From: Clostridium carboxidivorans P7
Lineage (GTDB): Bacteria; Bacillota; Clostridia; Clostridiales; Clostridiaceae
Assembly (NCBI RefSeq): GCF_001038625.1
Contig: NZ_CP011803.1
Coordinates: 3,720,001-3,784,000 of the forward strand
Direction of reading: 5' to 3'
Length of the DNA stretch: 64,000 nucleotides
This document shows positions 7,919 to 16,173 of the stretch, piece after piece. The notes below the pieces were generated by a model, which was given only the letters and a program-made list of their open reading frames with translations, did not search any database and had not been told where the DNA came from. Each line of letters starts with the position of its first letter. The stretch's first letter is position 1. Position numbers and translations under genes: made by a program.

Positions 7919-9561
7919 TAGCTCACCCCCACACCAATTGCATCAATACTAATTTCGCCAACTGCATCATTTGAAACTATTTCATACTTAACTGATATGG
8001 ACCATTTATCTGCAGTTTTAGTTTTATTAGTAAATTCATAAGATTGATTATTTTGATATTGAGAAGTTATCTCTTCCCATGTAGGTGATGCATCCAAAGC
8101 ATTATTGCAAGCAAATACTTTGACTGTTGCCTTTGAATCAATTGTTTTTTTATCTATTACATTAATCTTAAGAGGCATAAAATCTACTTCACTTGGAAGT
8201 GTTGCAACCTCTAAAACATTTCCTATTTTAACTTGAATACTACTGGACCACGCTGTTGTATTACTTCCACCATCTGTTGATCCAATTCTTAAATACTTTG
8301 AAGTACTAACTGTAATTCCTGTAACACTAAATTTAAAACTTTTCCCATTGTCTGAATTGGTAACACTGCTTACATCTTCCCACTGCTTACTTGTATCATT
8401 GTATTTTTTTAATCCAGTTGTAATTGTTTGTGCATTTTGAGTAAATCCACTATCATCTGCAATTTCAAGTTTTAATGTTTGAGTGTCTCCCTCTGCATCA
8501 GTTGAAGTTGTAAACACTACATCAAAATTCTGCGGAACTCTCATTAAATTTACTGGATTATTTATTGTTGGTGCTCCAGGAGCACTATTTGTTTTTGTGA
8601 ATGTCCAAGTTCTTGTACTTACAGCTCCTTTACTATCAGTTGCCTGAACAACTATAGTGTGACTTGCTAAACCTAAACTGCTCCACTCTGAAGTTAAATC
8701 TAAAGTTAAGCTCGTTCCACTCGCTTGATTACTTAATGTTCTTATTGTAGTTCCATCTAATTTTTCGACTACATTTATTGTGTCATTTTCTGCATCTGTT
8801 ACAGTATAAGTTTTTTTCAAAGCTGCAGCATAATTCCCTAAGTTCCCATCTGAATCAGATATCAGAGGGGCAGTGTTCAGAACTTCAAGGACGGGACGCC
8901 ACCCAACGTAACTGTAAGAACTACTACTAGAGCCATCACTAAGATAGCGCGCGGAGTAGAAACCGCGAATAACACGAAAGGAAGAATTTGGTAAAAATGT
9001 TTCTTGAACCCAACTATAGCAATAATACCAATTCCACTTTGTGTTATGTGTTCCTAGCCTATCAGTTTCATTTTGTGTAGTATCAAGATCAGTAGAGTTT
9101 GGTGATGGTAGTCCACTAAATGCTGCTTCATTTGTAATTATTCTATCCCATTCGTTATTAGTAGGAGTACCACCACTATAGCTATCAGTACCACTTCTAT
9201 AATTACTACCACCGGTCATTACCCTTAATAAATAAGATTGTCCATCTATAGTAATAGTCTTTCCTGATATAAGTCCTTGAGCATTTAAAACATCCCAACT
9301 AACACTTACTAAAAGGTTTCTATCTGCAATTAAAAGCTTCTTATTATTAGCTGCATCATTTACCTCTATCCAATTAATTTTATAAGCATCATCTGCATCT
9401 GTATTTTTTATTTCTATGTTTCCTGAAGAATAATTAGGTATATTACCAGCTCCTGGTGCTCCTGTAGGTGTAGCATTATTTTGCCATGGATAAGTTGGCC
9501 TTACTTGTTTCGCACCATTCAGATAAAAGGTACCTAATTTAATTAAATCTCCATTAGCCAT
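7918..9561 (-). CDS. DGR target: variable tail-fibre protein
   Basis: 547 residues. Residues 1 to about 230 look like a C-type-lectin-fold receptor-binding domain that ends with the variable region (193-225) and the conserved GWRP motif at 220-223. After that come repeated Ig-like segments (NTAPLISDSDGN, TDAENDTINVVE, NSAPGAPTINNPVNL) to the C-terminus. The variable codons cover 193, 195, 202, 208-211, 213, 214 and 216-218, mostly Ser, Tyr, Asp or Gly where the template encodes Asn. The protein probably sits at the tail tip and binds the host surface. Most known DGR targets end with the variable region, so its internal position here is uncommon. Confidence 0.88.
   Translation of the reverse strand: MANGDLIKLGTFYLNGAKQVRPTYPWQNNATPTGAPGAGNIPNYSSGNIEIKNTDADDAYKINWIEVNDAANNKKLLIADRNLLVSVSWDVLNAQGLISGKTITIDGQSYLLRVMTGGSNYRSGTDSYSGGTPTNNEWDRIITNEAAFSGLPSPNSTDLDTTQNETDRLGTHNTKWNWYYCYSWVQETFLPNSSFRVIRGFYSARYLSDGSSSSSYSYVGWRPVLEVLNTAPLISDSDGNLGNYAAALKKTYTVTDAENDTINVVEKLDGTTIRTLSNQASGTSLTLDLTSEWSSLGLASHTIVVQATDSKGAVSTRTWTFTKTNSAPGAPTINNPVNLMRVPQNFDVVFTTSTDAEGDTQTLKLEIADDSGFTQNAQTITTGLKKYNDTSKQWEDVSSVTNSDNGKSFKFSVTGITVSTSKYLRIGSTDGGSNTTAWSSSIQVKIGNVLEVATLPSEVDFMPLKINVIDKKTIDSKATVKVFACNNALDASPTWEEITSQYQNNQSYEFTNKTKTADKWSISVKYEIVSNDAVGEISIDAIGVGVS
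8888..8985 (-). repeat. DGR variable repeat (VR)
   Basis: 98 bases that align without gaps to the TR at 10814-10911 (offset 1926). There are 15 differences; 14 are at adenines of the coding-strand template, and one is a C-to-T difference (coding strand) near the 3' end. The invariant blocks are GC-rich, unlike the rest of the window; the coding 3' block GGTGGCGTCCCG is the expected initiation site of mutagenic homing. Substitutions include A to G, T and C. Confidence 0.93.
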
Positions 9562-9587
9562 TTACTTCACATCCTTTCTGCAAATAA

Positions 9588-9612
9588 AAAAACACCCATT
9601 ACTGAGTGTTTA
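9588..9612 (-). terminator. Terminator after the reverse transcriptase
   Basis: AAACAC / GTGTTT arms with TC/GG extension and seven T on the minus strand. The reverse transcriptase stop codon lies in the loop region. It could separate the TR-reverse transcriptase RNA from the target gene, so the fibre gene needs readthrough or its own promoter. Confidence 0.6.
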
Positions 9613-10657
9613 AATTCCCAAATCTAAATTTAGGATTTTCTATTTTTATATAATTGTATTTGGAAAATATTTTTTTACTAAGATTATAACTGTTAGAATG
9701 TCTTGCATGTCCTAACCAGCTATTAACACTTTGTTGCACTTCTTCTTTTGTCATTTCTTTATTCTGGATCTTTTTATCCATGGCTTTTATTCTTCGCTTC
9801 ATTGCAGATTTACAACAATCTCTTACTAACTTATGAGTAGTAAATATTTTAAAACCATAAGCATTAACTCCTTGACTTAAAGGAAAAATTTTAGTTTTAG
9901 AATTAGTTTCTAAATCAAGCCTTTCGTTTAAAAATCTGGTTATATTCTCTTTAGCTTGTTGAGCTTCTTCTTTAGTTTTTAGAATAACTATAATATCATC
10001 CATATATCTTACATAACATTTAAGACCAAGGAACCTTTTAGCATATTGGTCCACTTCATTAAGGTATATATTAGCAAAATCTTGTGATGTTACATTTCCA
10101 AGAGGAATGCCTCGCTCTCCTTCTGGAGAACTATCTATTATCTTATCTAATAGTATTAAAAATTTATCATCCTTAATCTTTTTCCTTAAGATCTGCTTAA
10201 GTATATCCCTATTTATAGAATAGAAAAATTTTCTAACATCCATCTTAAGTATCCAACCATCACCATGTTTCCATTGGACATACTTCATATTATGCTGAAC
10301 TTTCTGTACAGCCTTATGAGTTCCTCTTTCCACTAAGCAAGCATAAGAACAATCTATAAATTTATTATAATAAACTTCTTGAAGTACTAAATGTGCTGCA
10401 AATTGAACTATTTTATCTCGAATTCGTGGAGCATGAATTATTCTTTCTTTAGGCTCATATACCTTAAACTCTATATAACTTCCAGGCATATAAGTTTCAT
10501 TTTTTAATTCTCTCCAAAGTTTCACCAAATTCTTTTCTCTTGCCATATCAAAAATAATAGCTTCTTTTCTATATTTTCTTTGGGCCTGTTGAGTTCTTTT
10601 ATAACTTTTCTTTAAGTTTTTATAATCTATAGCCTTTTCAAATAAGGTATTCGGCAT
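9599..10657 (-). CDS. DGR reverse transcriptase
   Basis: 352 residues from the ATG at 10657, which has AAAGGAG 9 bases upstream (an ATG 12 codons earlier does not). Catalytic YMDD lies near residue 219 in YVRYMDDIIVIL. GIPLGNVTSQ near 185-193 has the LGxxxSQ form seen in DGR enzymes in place of the usual QGxxxSP. No maturase, integrase or endonuclease domain follows, which argues against a group II intron. It copies the TR RNA with errors at adenines, and the cDNA replaces the VR in the fibre gene. Confidence 0.93.
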   Translation of the reverse strand: MPNTLFEKAIDYKNLKKSYKRTQQAQRKYRKEAIIFDMAREKNLVKLWRELKNETYMPGSYIEFKVYEPKERIIHAPRIRDKIVQFAAHLVLQEVYYNKFIDCSYACLVERGTHKAVQKVQHNMKYVQWKHGDGWILKMDVRKFFYSINRDILKQILRKKIKDDKFLILLDKIIDSSPEGERGIPLGNVTSQDFANIYLNEVDQYAKRFLGLKCYVRYMDDIIVILKTKEEAQQAKENITRFLNERLDLETNSKTKIFPLSQGVNAYGFKIFTTHKLVRDCCKSAMKRRIKAMDKKIQNKEMTKEEVQQSVNSWLGHARHSNSYNLSKKIFSKYNYIKIENPKFRFGNLNTQ

Positions 10658-10813
10658 TTTGGCATCTCCTTTCAAAGCTTGGCAAAATGCCATTATTCAT
10701 GTGTTTACACCAAAAGGTGAAGGATTAATTCTCCCCTGAAGTTCAAGCATAAGTCCAACCGAACTTAAGGGTCATGTTGATGAAACCGTAGTCGCACCAA
10801 TCTAACTGCTTAC
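10658..10813 (-). other. Spacer between TR and reverse transcriptase
   Basis: 156 bases with no gene. In studied DGRs the RNA segment between TR and the reverse transcriptase gene is needed for cDNA priming, so this is the likely structural part of the DGR RNA. It has a mixed composition and no clear long stem that I can see. Confidence 0.5.
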
Positions 10814-10911
10814 AGGGCGGGACGCCACCCAACGTTATTGTTAGAATTATTACTATTGTTATTATTAAGATAGCGCGCGGAGTTGAAACCGCGAATAACA
10901 CGATAGGAAGT
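10814..10911 (-). repeat. DGR template repeat (TR)
   Basis: Coding-strand translation in the VR frame gives TSYRVIRGFNSARYL, then nine Asn codons interrupted by two Ser (NNNNSNNSNNN), then VGWRPAL and a stop. AAY codons are the usual choice in DGR templates because adenine randomisation gives many residues but never a stop codon. It lies between avd and the reverse transcriptase gene. The 25 coding-strand adenines cluster in the Asn run. Confidence 0.93.
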
Positions 10912-10936
10912 CCATACAGAATTAACCCTATATTTA

Positions 10937-11278
10937 TTATCTAACTGATACTTTCATCAAACCACCAGTTATTCTACCTAACTCTGATATTCGTTCTTGT
11001 AGCTGTAAGCATTTTCTTTCTGTTATATACTTTTGTTCTCTAGATATAGAAAATAGTACTAATAAAAGTTTTAAATCTGCATCTACCTGCTGAAGATAAT
11101 GTATCCTGTCTCTTTTTATATTATTTGCTAACATTGTATTTCTAATTACTCTATAAAAGGCTTGTTTAATCTCCTGGCATAAAGCAAATTTTTCAGCTTT
11201 AGGATACTTTTGCAGTACTGGATAAACTTCTTTATTTAATAGTACTTCTGTTTTCTTTTGTAAAATTAATGGTTCCAC
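10937..11278 (-). CDS. avd: DGR accessory variability determinant (Avd)
   Basis: 113 residues from GTG at 11278, with AAAGGTGA 7 bases upstream. All-helical and basic, with ALCQEIKQAFYRVIRNTMLA and DADLKLLLVLFSISREQKYI, typical of the four-helix-bundle Avd family. Known Avd forms a barrel-like pentamer that binds the reverse transcriptase and TR RNA. Its stop codon is 26 bases before the TR block. Confidence 0.85.
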   Translation of the reverse strand: MEPLILQKKTEVLLNKEVYPVLQKYPKAEKFALCQEIKQAFYRVIRNTMLANNIKRDRIHYLQQVDADLKLLLVLFSISREQKYITERKCLQLQERISELGRITGGLMKVSVR

Positions 11279-11366
11279 TTGATGTCACCTTTCATTTATA
11301 TTTTAACTGCTTAAGTTTAACATATTTGGTTATCCTTAATTATAAATTTGTTATAAAATAACCATG

Positions 11367-11678
11367 TTAGATATAAACTTTGCCATTAGTATACATTCCT
11401 TGTAGCAGATTTACATCTGCAGCATTTTCTATTTTATCTATAAAAACATGCTTCATTCCTGATGTTGATATTAGTCCTTGTAATGCAAGTTGAAAAATTA
11501 CTTGTGATATATCATTCGTTATAGTAGAAACCTTATCTCCAAAATTTTTCTTAAGTGCTACGTCATTATTCACCAATTTTTCAAAAATAGTATTAAAAGT
11601 ATCAGCATGGCATGGATCTGTAACTTCTAGCTTTCTTATTTGTTCTGTAACTACAGGATTACTAATATCATAGTCCAT
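11367..11678 (-). CDS. Hypothetical tail-fibre-region protein
   Basis: 103 residues. The first half resembles a short linker seen in clostridial fibre proteins (PVVTEQIRKLEVTDPCHADTFN; first 20 residues of it at 8-27), followed by SxLF-type hydrophobic and Gly-Lys-Val-Tyr-Ile end. It lies between the baseplate/fibre N-terminal gene and avd. Probably a small fibre or accessory structural protein. Confidence 0.5.
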   Translation of the reverse strand: MDYDISNPVVTEQIRKLEVTDPCHADTFNTIFEKLVNNDVALKKNFGDKVSTITNDISQVIFQLALQGLISTSGMKHVFIDKIENAADVNLLQGMYTNGKVYI

Positions 11679-11694
11679 ACATTAGCCTCCTTCC

Positions 11695-12093
11695 CTAAAA
11701 TTCCTCAGTACATTCTATTGATATTTTGGAATCTGAATCCATTTGCTTTGAAGTAAAATTTTTAATAAGAACTAAATCTCCATCTGCATCATATAATCCG
11801 ACAGTGCTTATTTTTTGATTAAGTACTCCAGATTCTCCTGGATTAAGCTCTGCAACAAAAGTAACACTTAATCCATCTTGGCTAAGTGTTGCAGACTTAA
11901 TATCATTTTTAATTATTTCCCCATCTATTTTAGTTAGTGCTAGATCAGGCTGAATTACCTCTCCATTAATATCTACACCACCAGTTCCCCATCCTGCTTT
12001 TGTAACTTTTGGTACAGTTGTGCTATCATAATGAGCCTTAGCAAGTTTTTGCCTTGCCTTATTGGTTGTTATACTTGTTAATATCTCTGCCAC
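11695..12093 (-). CDS. Tail-fibre N-terminal domain protein
   Basis: 132 residues beginning MAEILTSITTNKARQKLAKA, similar to the DUF3751-like phage tail-collar domains that join fibres to the baseplate (KVTKAGWGTGG, SVTFVAELNPGESG, STVGLYDADGDLVLI). In many phages this domain heads a long fibre. Here it is a separate short protein just before the DGR, which may let the DGR target serve as the distal part. Confidence 0.65.
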   Translation of the reverse strand: MAEILTSITTNKARQKLAKAHYDSTTVPKVTKAGWGTGGVDINGEVIQPDLALTKIDGEIIKNDIKSATLSQDGLSVTFVAELNPGESGVLNQKISTVGLYDADGDLVLIKNFTSKQMDSDSKISIECTEEF

Positions 12094-12107
12094 AGATTAT
12101 GCACCTC

Positions 12108-12944
12108 CTATATGCTTCGTATTAGTTCTGTTCTATTACTCAAATCTAATTCGCCATTTAATGTGTATTTACTATTTAAAGACTTAAATCTATAACTTCC
12201 ACCATCACAACTATTAACTATATTATTATTAATAGTTCCTTTTACAAAGCTGGTTATATTGGTATTAACAGCATTTGTTACTAAATGAGAAAATACTTTT
12301 TGAGTAATAAAGTAAATTGTCTTTTTTATTCCATCTGGTCTAGTAGTTCCATTTAAATAAAACTTTCCATCTAAAGTAGCTTGACCATTTAGCAATAGAT
12401 GAGTTGGTATATTAAAAGCATTAGTATAGAATTTAATTTTTGCTTCAATTAATGCACTGCTGCTAAATTTGTACTTATAAAAATAATTAATAAAATACCT
12501 TATAAAATAAGCTAAGTGAGCAGGTTTAATATCTTCTATTACATCCCTTAGTTCTTGTAAACTAAAATTAAACTCACCATTTAGATTTACTCTAAAAGCA
12601 TATTCTTTAGGTATATTTTCAACGTAACTATCTTTTACAAAATTTTTAACTATGTTTTCAACTTTCAACCGGGTTATTGGACTTACCTGTGAAAGTTTAG
12701 ATAAAACTTTACTTCTTCTTGTATTTATATCTAAGCTCTCATTTGTAGATATTCCACAAAATTCTTCCCAATATTTCAATCCCCAAGTTGCTGTTTGAGG
12801 AAAAACTTGGAGCAATAAATCTTCTACAGATTCATCATATCTATCAAAATCATTTTCTCCTATGCTTTGAAGTGTATTTGAAAATATTTTATCTTCCAAT
12901 AAAAAAGGAGGCAAATAACTTTTTAGAGTTTCAAAGCTACTCAT
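12108..12944 (-). CDS. Baseplate protein, XkdU/DUF2313-like
   Basis: 278 residues. The N-terminal half (YLPPFLLEDKIFSNTLQSIG, LLLQVFPQTATWGLKYWEE, RRSKVLSKLSQ) is the XkdU/YmfQ-type baseplate domain. The C-terminal part is repetitive and may be a fibre attachment. It overlaps the XkdT-like gene by 8 bases. It likely links the baseplate wedge to the fibres. Confidence 0.8.
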   Translation of the reverse strand: MSSFETLKSYLPPFLLEDKIFSNTLQSIGENDFDRYDESVEDLLLQVFPQTATWGLKYWEEFCGISTNESLDINTRRSKVLSKLSQVSPITRLKVENIVKNFVKDSYVENIPKEYAFRVNLNGEFNFSLQELRDVIEDIKPAHLAYFIRYFINYFYKYKFSSSALIEAKIKFYTNAFNIPTHLLLNGQATLDGKFYLNGTTRPDGIKKTIYFITQKVFSHLVTNAVNTNITSFVKGTINNNIVNSCDGGSYRFKSLNSKYTLNGELDLSNRTELIRSI

Positions 12945-14001
12945 AAGTTATTACCCCCAGTATTGGTTTTTCTTCATCTGTAGTGGTTACATTTGCTGCA
13001 CTACCATTTAATTTTACTCCTGTAAAATCTTCCACTCCTATTGTATTGGTTATTTCTGCCTGAATATTTATAAGTTTAATTGTACTTCCAGGTTTCAGAT
13101 TATTAATATAAGCTTGTAAATTGGTTGGAATACTTGAATTATCCCCTTGAAAGCCTTGTATGGTTATATTAATAAACTTATTAGTTACAGTAACTATTGT
13201 AACTGTAGCACCTATAGGTGCGGTACCTTCTCCTGTTCCATTCCCTGGATCAATATGTTGTTTTACATTGCTTAAAATAGTGCTATCAAGTGGTGTTCCA
13301 TTCTCACCATAACAAATAACTTTTACTGTTCCTGGACCCTCCCAAAGAGGAATTACCTTTACCCCTTTGACTCCTGATACTTCTTTTGCCCATCTTTCAT
13401 AATCACTTTTGTTGCCAGAACTTGGAGGGTTTTGCACTCTTTGAAGTAATCTAGCTAACAATTCAATATCTGTTTCAGGATCAGTACCTCCAGTTGCTAG
13501 TGATTCATTTGTAACACTAGTTACTCCATTTATACTTATAGGAAGTTGAGTGATGGTATTAGCTGGAACATTATATTTTGAGCCAACATCTATTGCTTTT
13601 AAAGGGCTACTAACTTTACCATCATCACCAATTATGCATTCTACTGTGGTTAAGTACTTTAATCCCCCTGGAGTTTGTAATATAGTATTTGCTGGTATCT
13701 TAGTTCCTTTAGTTCCATTTATAGTTTCATTTACTGCTGCACAGTTAGCAGATGTTTCAGGTACTCCTCTTGAAGCTGCATGCATTTTTAAATAGTCTCC
13801 CTTACTATATTGAGGAAAGGCTTTATTTAGCAAATCATCAAGTTTTGAATATCTATTTGAACTTTCTTTGGATGTAGGAGACAACACATCATTAACAAAA
13901 GAACCTTCTGATTTATCTACATCAGAGGTTACATCATCTTTCATTCTAGTTAGTATTTCATCTGAAGAGTTTCCGTTAGCATATATACTAAGCAACCACA
14001 C
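12937..14001 (-). CDS. Baseplate J-like protein (XkdT)
   Basis: 354 residues. GTKIPANTILQTPGGLKY, GSKYNVPANTITQLP and TGGTDPETDIELLARLLQRV (RV-rich) are hallmark strings of the baseplate J family, the wedge protein of contractile tails. The GTG at 14001 is only three bases from GGAGG; the TTG two codons later (13995) has better spacing and may be the true start. Confidence 0.9.
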   Translation of the reverse strand: MWLLSIYANGNSSDEILTRMKDDVTSDVDKSEGSFVNDVLSPTSKESSNRYSKLDDLLNKAFPQYSKGDYLKMHAASRGVPETSANCAAVNETINGTKGTKIPANTILQTPGGLKYLTTVECIIGDDGKVSSPLKAIDVGSKYNVPANTITQLPISINGVTSVTNESLATGGTDPETDIELLARLLQRVQNPPSSGNKSDYERWAKEVSGVKGVKVIPLWEGPGTVKVICYGENGTPLDSTILSNVKQHIDPGNGTGEGTAPIGATVTIVTVTNKFINITIQGFQGDNSSIPTNLQAYINNLKPGSTIKLINIQAEITNTIGVEDFTGVKLNGSAANVTTTDEEKPILGVITYE

Positions 14002-14419
14002 TCACCTCCCCATATACTGTATTAGCAGTAAAACTTATCTCAAATTTTTTACCTGTAACTGCAACTTTTATATTATTAATAGATTTTATATATAAACTAA
14101 TTAGTAAAGCTTCTTTTATATATCTTTCAGCTTCAGCCTTAACAAATTCAACGCTTTGATAACCTATTAATTTTTCACATTCATTTCCATAATACTCACT
14201 GTAGGCTTTAAACCTTTTTCTTACAGTTTTCATTGATTTATATATCCAAATTTTTATAGCTTCAACTCCTACTACTACTTTAAATCTACCATCAACTAAT
14301 ATAAAACAATTTTTATTAAAATCCCATGCAAACTCTTTTAATAAAGGTAAGTTTTCTGCTTGATTACTATTTAAATTGATATCTAAATTAATTTGAGGTA
14401 CTTCTGGAAAGATACTCAT
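13988..14419 (-). CDS. Baseplate protein, XkdS/DUF2634-like
   Basis: 143 residues. The central ILVDGRFKVVVGVEAIKIWI and KRFKAYSEYYGNECEKLIG match the gp25/XkdS-like baseplate wedge proteins (W0-type). It overlaps both neighbours by a few bases, as expected in a tightly packed baseplate operon. Confidence 0.8.
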   Translation of the reverse strand: MSIFPEVPQINLDINLNSNQAENLPLLKEFAWDFNKNCFILVDGRFKVVVGVEAIKIWIYKSMKTVRKRFKAYSEYYGNECEKLIGYQSVEFVKAEAERYIKEALLISLYIKSINNIKVAVTGKKFEISFTANTVYGEVSVVA

Positions 14420-14733
14420 AACCTAGTCACCTTCGCTATTACCACATAAGTCTGTCTATCTGCTGTAGCAAACATAGCTAAAATATCTCCTTTGTTAAAT
14501 CCATCCTTAGTTTCATATACATTAGTAGTTCCATTACACTCTAGTTGCCTTTTATAGCCTTCTAATAGGTCAGTTGAGACTAATACATCATCTTTATATA
14601 ATGGCAGATCACCTACTTGAATAATTAAAGGATTAATACTAGCAACATTTCCTATACAAATCGAAGGAGGATTCTTTTTAGCTCCCCTCTCTTCCATCAG
14701 TTTTAATAATTTCACACAACTATCTTCATTCAT
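14416..14733 (-). CDS. Baseplate protein, XkdR/DUF2577-like
   Basis: 105 residues from MNEDSCVKLLKLMEERGAKK, chosen because GGAAGGAGG lies 7 bases upstream. INPLIIQVGDLPLYKDDVLV and GDILAMFATADRQTYVVI fit the DUF2577 OB-fold proteins of the baseplate hub. Its 3' end overlaps the XkdS-like gene. Confidence 0.75.
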   Translation of the reverse strand: MNEDSCVKLLKLMEERGAKKNPPSICIGNVASINPLIIQVGDLPLYKDDVLVSTDLLEGYKRQLECNGTTNVYETKDGFNKGDILAMFATADRQTYVVIAKVTRL

Positions 14734-14734
14734 T

Positions 14735-15742
14735 TTAATCCTCCTTCCAATCCATAGTATTGTCATAACTTAGCTTTAATTCTGTTGTATATTTTCCTTT
14801 AGCAAGATCCCATATATGAGTATCACCATCTATATACATAATTTTATTAGTTAAAAGATCTACATAAGGTATTTGGCTAAGTATTGCATAACCTGTCCTA
14901 TATCTCCAATCACCCACTGTATTCACAGTAAATTCTCTATCTATGCTATGAAAAAGCTTTTTTGCTTCTGTATAAGGTTCTTTGTTTTCTTCCTTATGAT
15001 ATTCCTCCTGGAATACTCCATATGCTTTAGACATATCAGGCAACTCTGTTACACCAACATAAGTACCTTTATCATCATATATCTTTACTCTATTAACCAT
15101 ACTAGTCATAGAATCTTTGTATATCAATCCTATCAGATTCCTATCTGGAGTTAATGTTTCACTTGCATATCCATACCAAGTATTATTTTTTATTATTATT
15201 CCTTTTTCCATAATACTTAACATATTATGATCAGCATAAGGTATATAAAACTTACCATTTTGCTTACTAACCTGGGTATAAATTTCCATTATTGCTTCAT
15301 ATGCAGTTTTACCATCTATTTTTCTACTAATTTTAATTCCTGTAGTTGGTACAATATTGTAAGGTATACCTAAGTCTTTAGCTATTTGCTCTACTGCATA
15401 TTCACTTTCTATGTCCTTAAAATTATAAGTTACTTTTGAACGAAGAAGATATATAATACAATCTTGAGCTGTAAATGTAAGTTCTCCACTCTCTGTATTT
15501 ATTTCTCTTTCTTGTGCCCATCCCCTAAATATTTCATCATAATTTAAATTAACACTAATAAGTGTACCTGGAGCTACTTGAAACCGTGGCTGCCTTTTGT
15601 CTAATACAGGATATCCTATAGTTACATCAAATTTTCTAGATACTTCTTCTTTGGTCATACTTGTTTGAACTGTTTTGACCATATCAGTTAGGTTCTCCCA
15701 ATCATTATCATAAAAAGCCCAAACAGATAAATAATTTCTCAT
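14735..15742 (-). CDS. Baseplate hub protein XkdQ-like
   Basis: 335 residues. Matches the XkdQ/gpD-like late-control hub family: PRFQVAPGTLISVNLNYDEI, FRGWAQEREINTESGEL, and a central TYNFKDIESEYAVEQIAKDLG. It forms the hub at the end of the tail tube. Overlaps the upstream gene by four bases (ATGA). Confidence 0.85.
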   Translation of the reverse strand: MRNYLSVWAFYDNDWENLTDMVKTVQTSMTKEEVSRKFDVTIGYPVLDKRQPRFQVAPGTLISVNLNYDEIFRGWAQEREINTESGELTFTAQDCIIYLLRSKVTYNFKDIESEYAVEQIAKDLGIPYNIVPTTGIKISRKIDGKTAYEAIMEIYTQVSKQNGKFYIPYADHNMLSIMEKGIIIKNNTWYGYASETLTPDRNLIGLIYKDSMTSMVNRVKIYDDKGTYVGVTELPDMSKAYGVFQEEYHKEENKEPYTEAKKLFHSIDREFTVNTVGDWRYRTGYAILSQIPYVDLLTNKIMYIDGDTHIWDLAKGKYTTELKLSYDNTMDWKED

Positions 15743-16161
15743 AGCGTAGGTACAAACTCCTTAACTTGTCTGTATTCTTGTAACTCCATTGAATAATAAA
15801 CATCACGGTTTCCTGGTTTTTCTCCGTAAGAAAGTTTAACTATTGTAAATAACCTATTCACAGGAGTCTCTGTAATTATTAATCTTACTGCATCTACATC
15901 TTCATGCCACTTTTCTAGTATTGCTATATATTCATAAGGATCTTCTTTGGGCTCACAAACACAAAAACTATACCTCTGGCACGGAAAAAATCCTGTCAAT
16001 GGTATAGTTTTAAGTTTTCTTCTTCCTGATGCAGATATCTCACCTACATTTTGTACATTATAGGTATCTACATTAACTTCACTATCAAGTTGGTATTCTT
16101 CTGGTATTACTGGAAATTGAAAACTTATTCCTGAAGTATCATTTTTCATCCAAAATTCCAC
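15739..16161 (-). CDS. Tail/hub protein, XkdP-like without LysM
   Basis: 140 residues. ISFQFPVIPEEYQLDSEVNV and the closing YYSMELQEYRQVKEFVP are typical of XkdP N-terminal domains. The LysM repeat found at the end of longer homologues is absent. It lies between the tape measure and hub genes and probably caps or anchors the tail tip. Confidence 0.7.
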   Translation of the reverse strand: MEFWMKNDTSGISFQFPVIPEEYQLDSEVNVDTYNVQNVGEISASGRRKLKTIPLTGFFPCQRYSFCVCEPKEDPYEYIAILEKWHEDVDAVRLIITETPVNRLFTIVKLSYGEKPGNRDVYYSMELQEYRQVKEFVPTL

Positions 16162-16173
16162 TTACAACACCTC

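Noticed and set aside
9599..10657. Reverse transcriptase as part of a group II intron
   Set aside because: No maturase X or endonuclease domain, no intron RNA domain V/VI seen, and the avd, TR and VR features fit a DGR.
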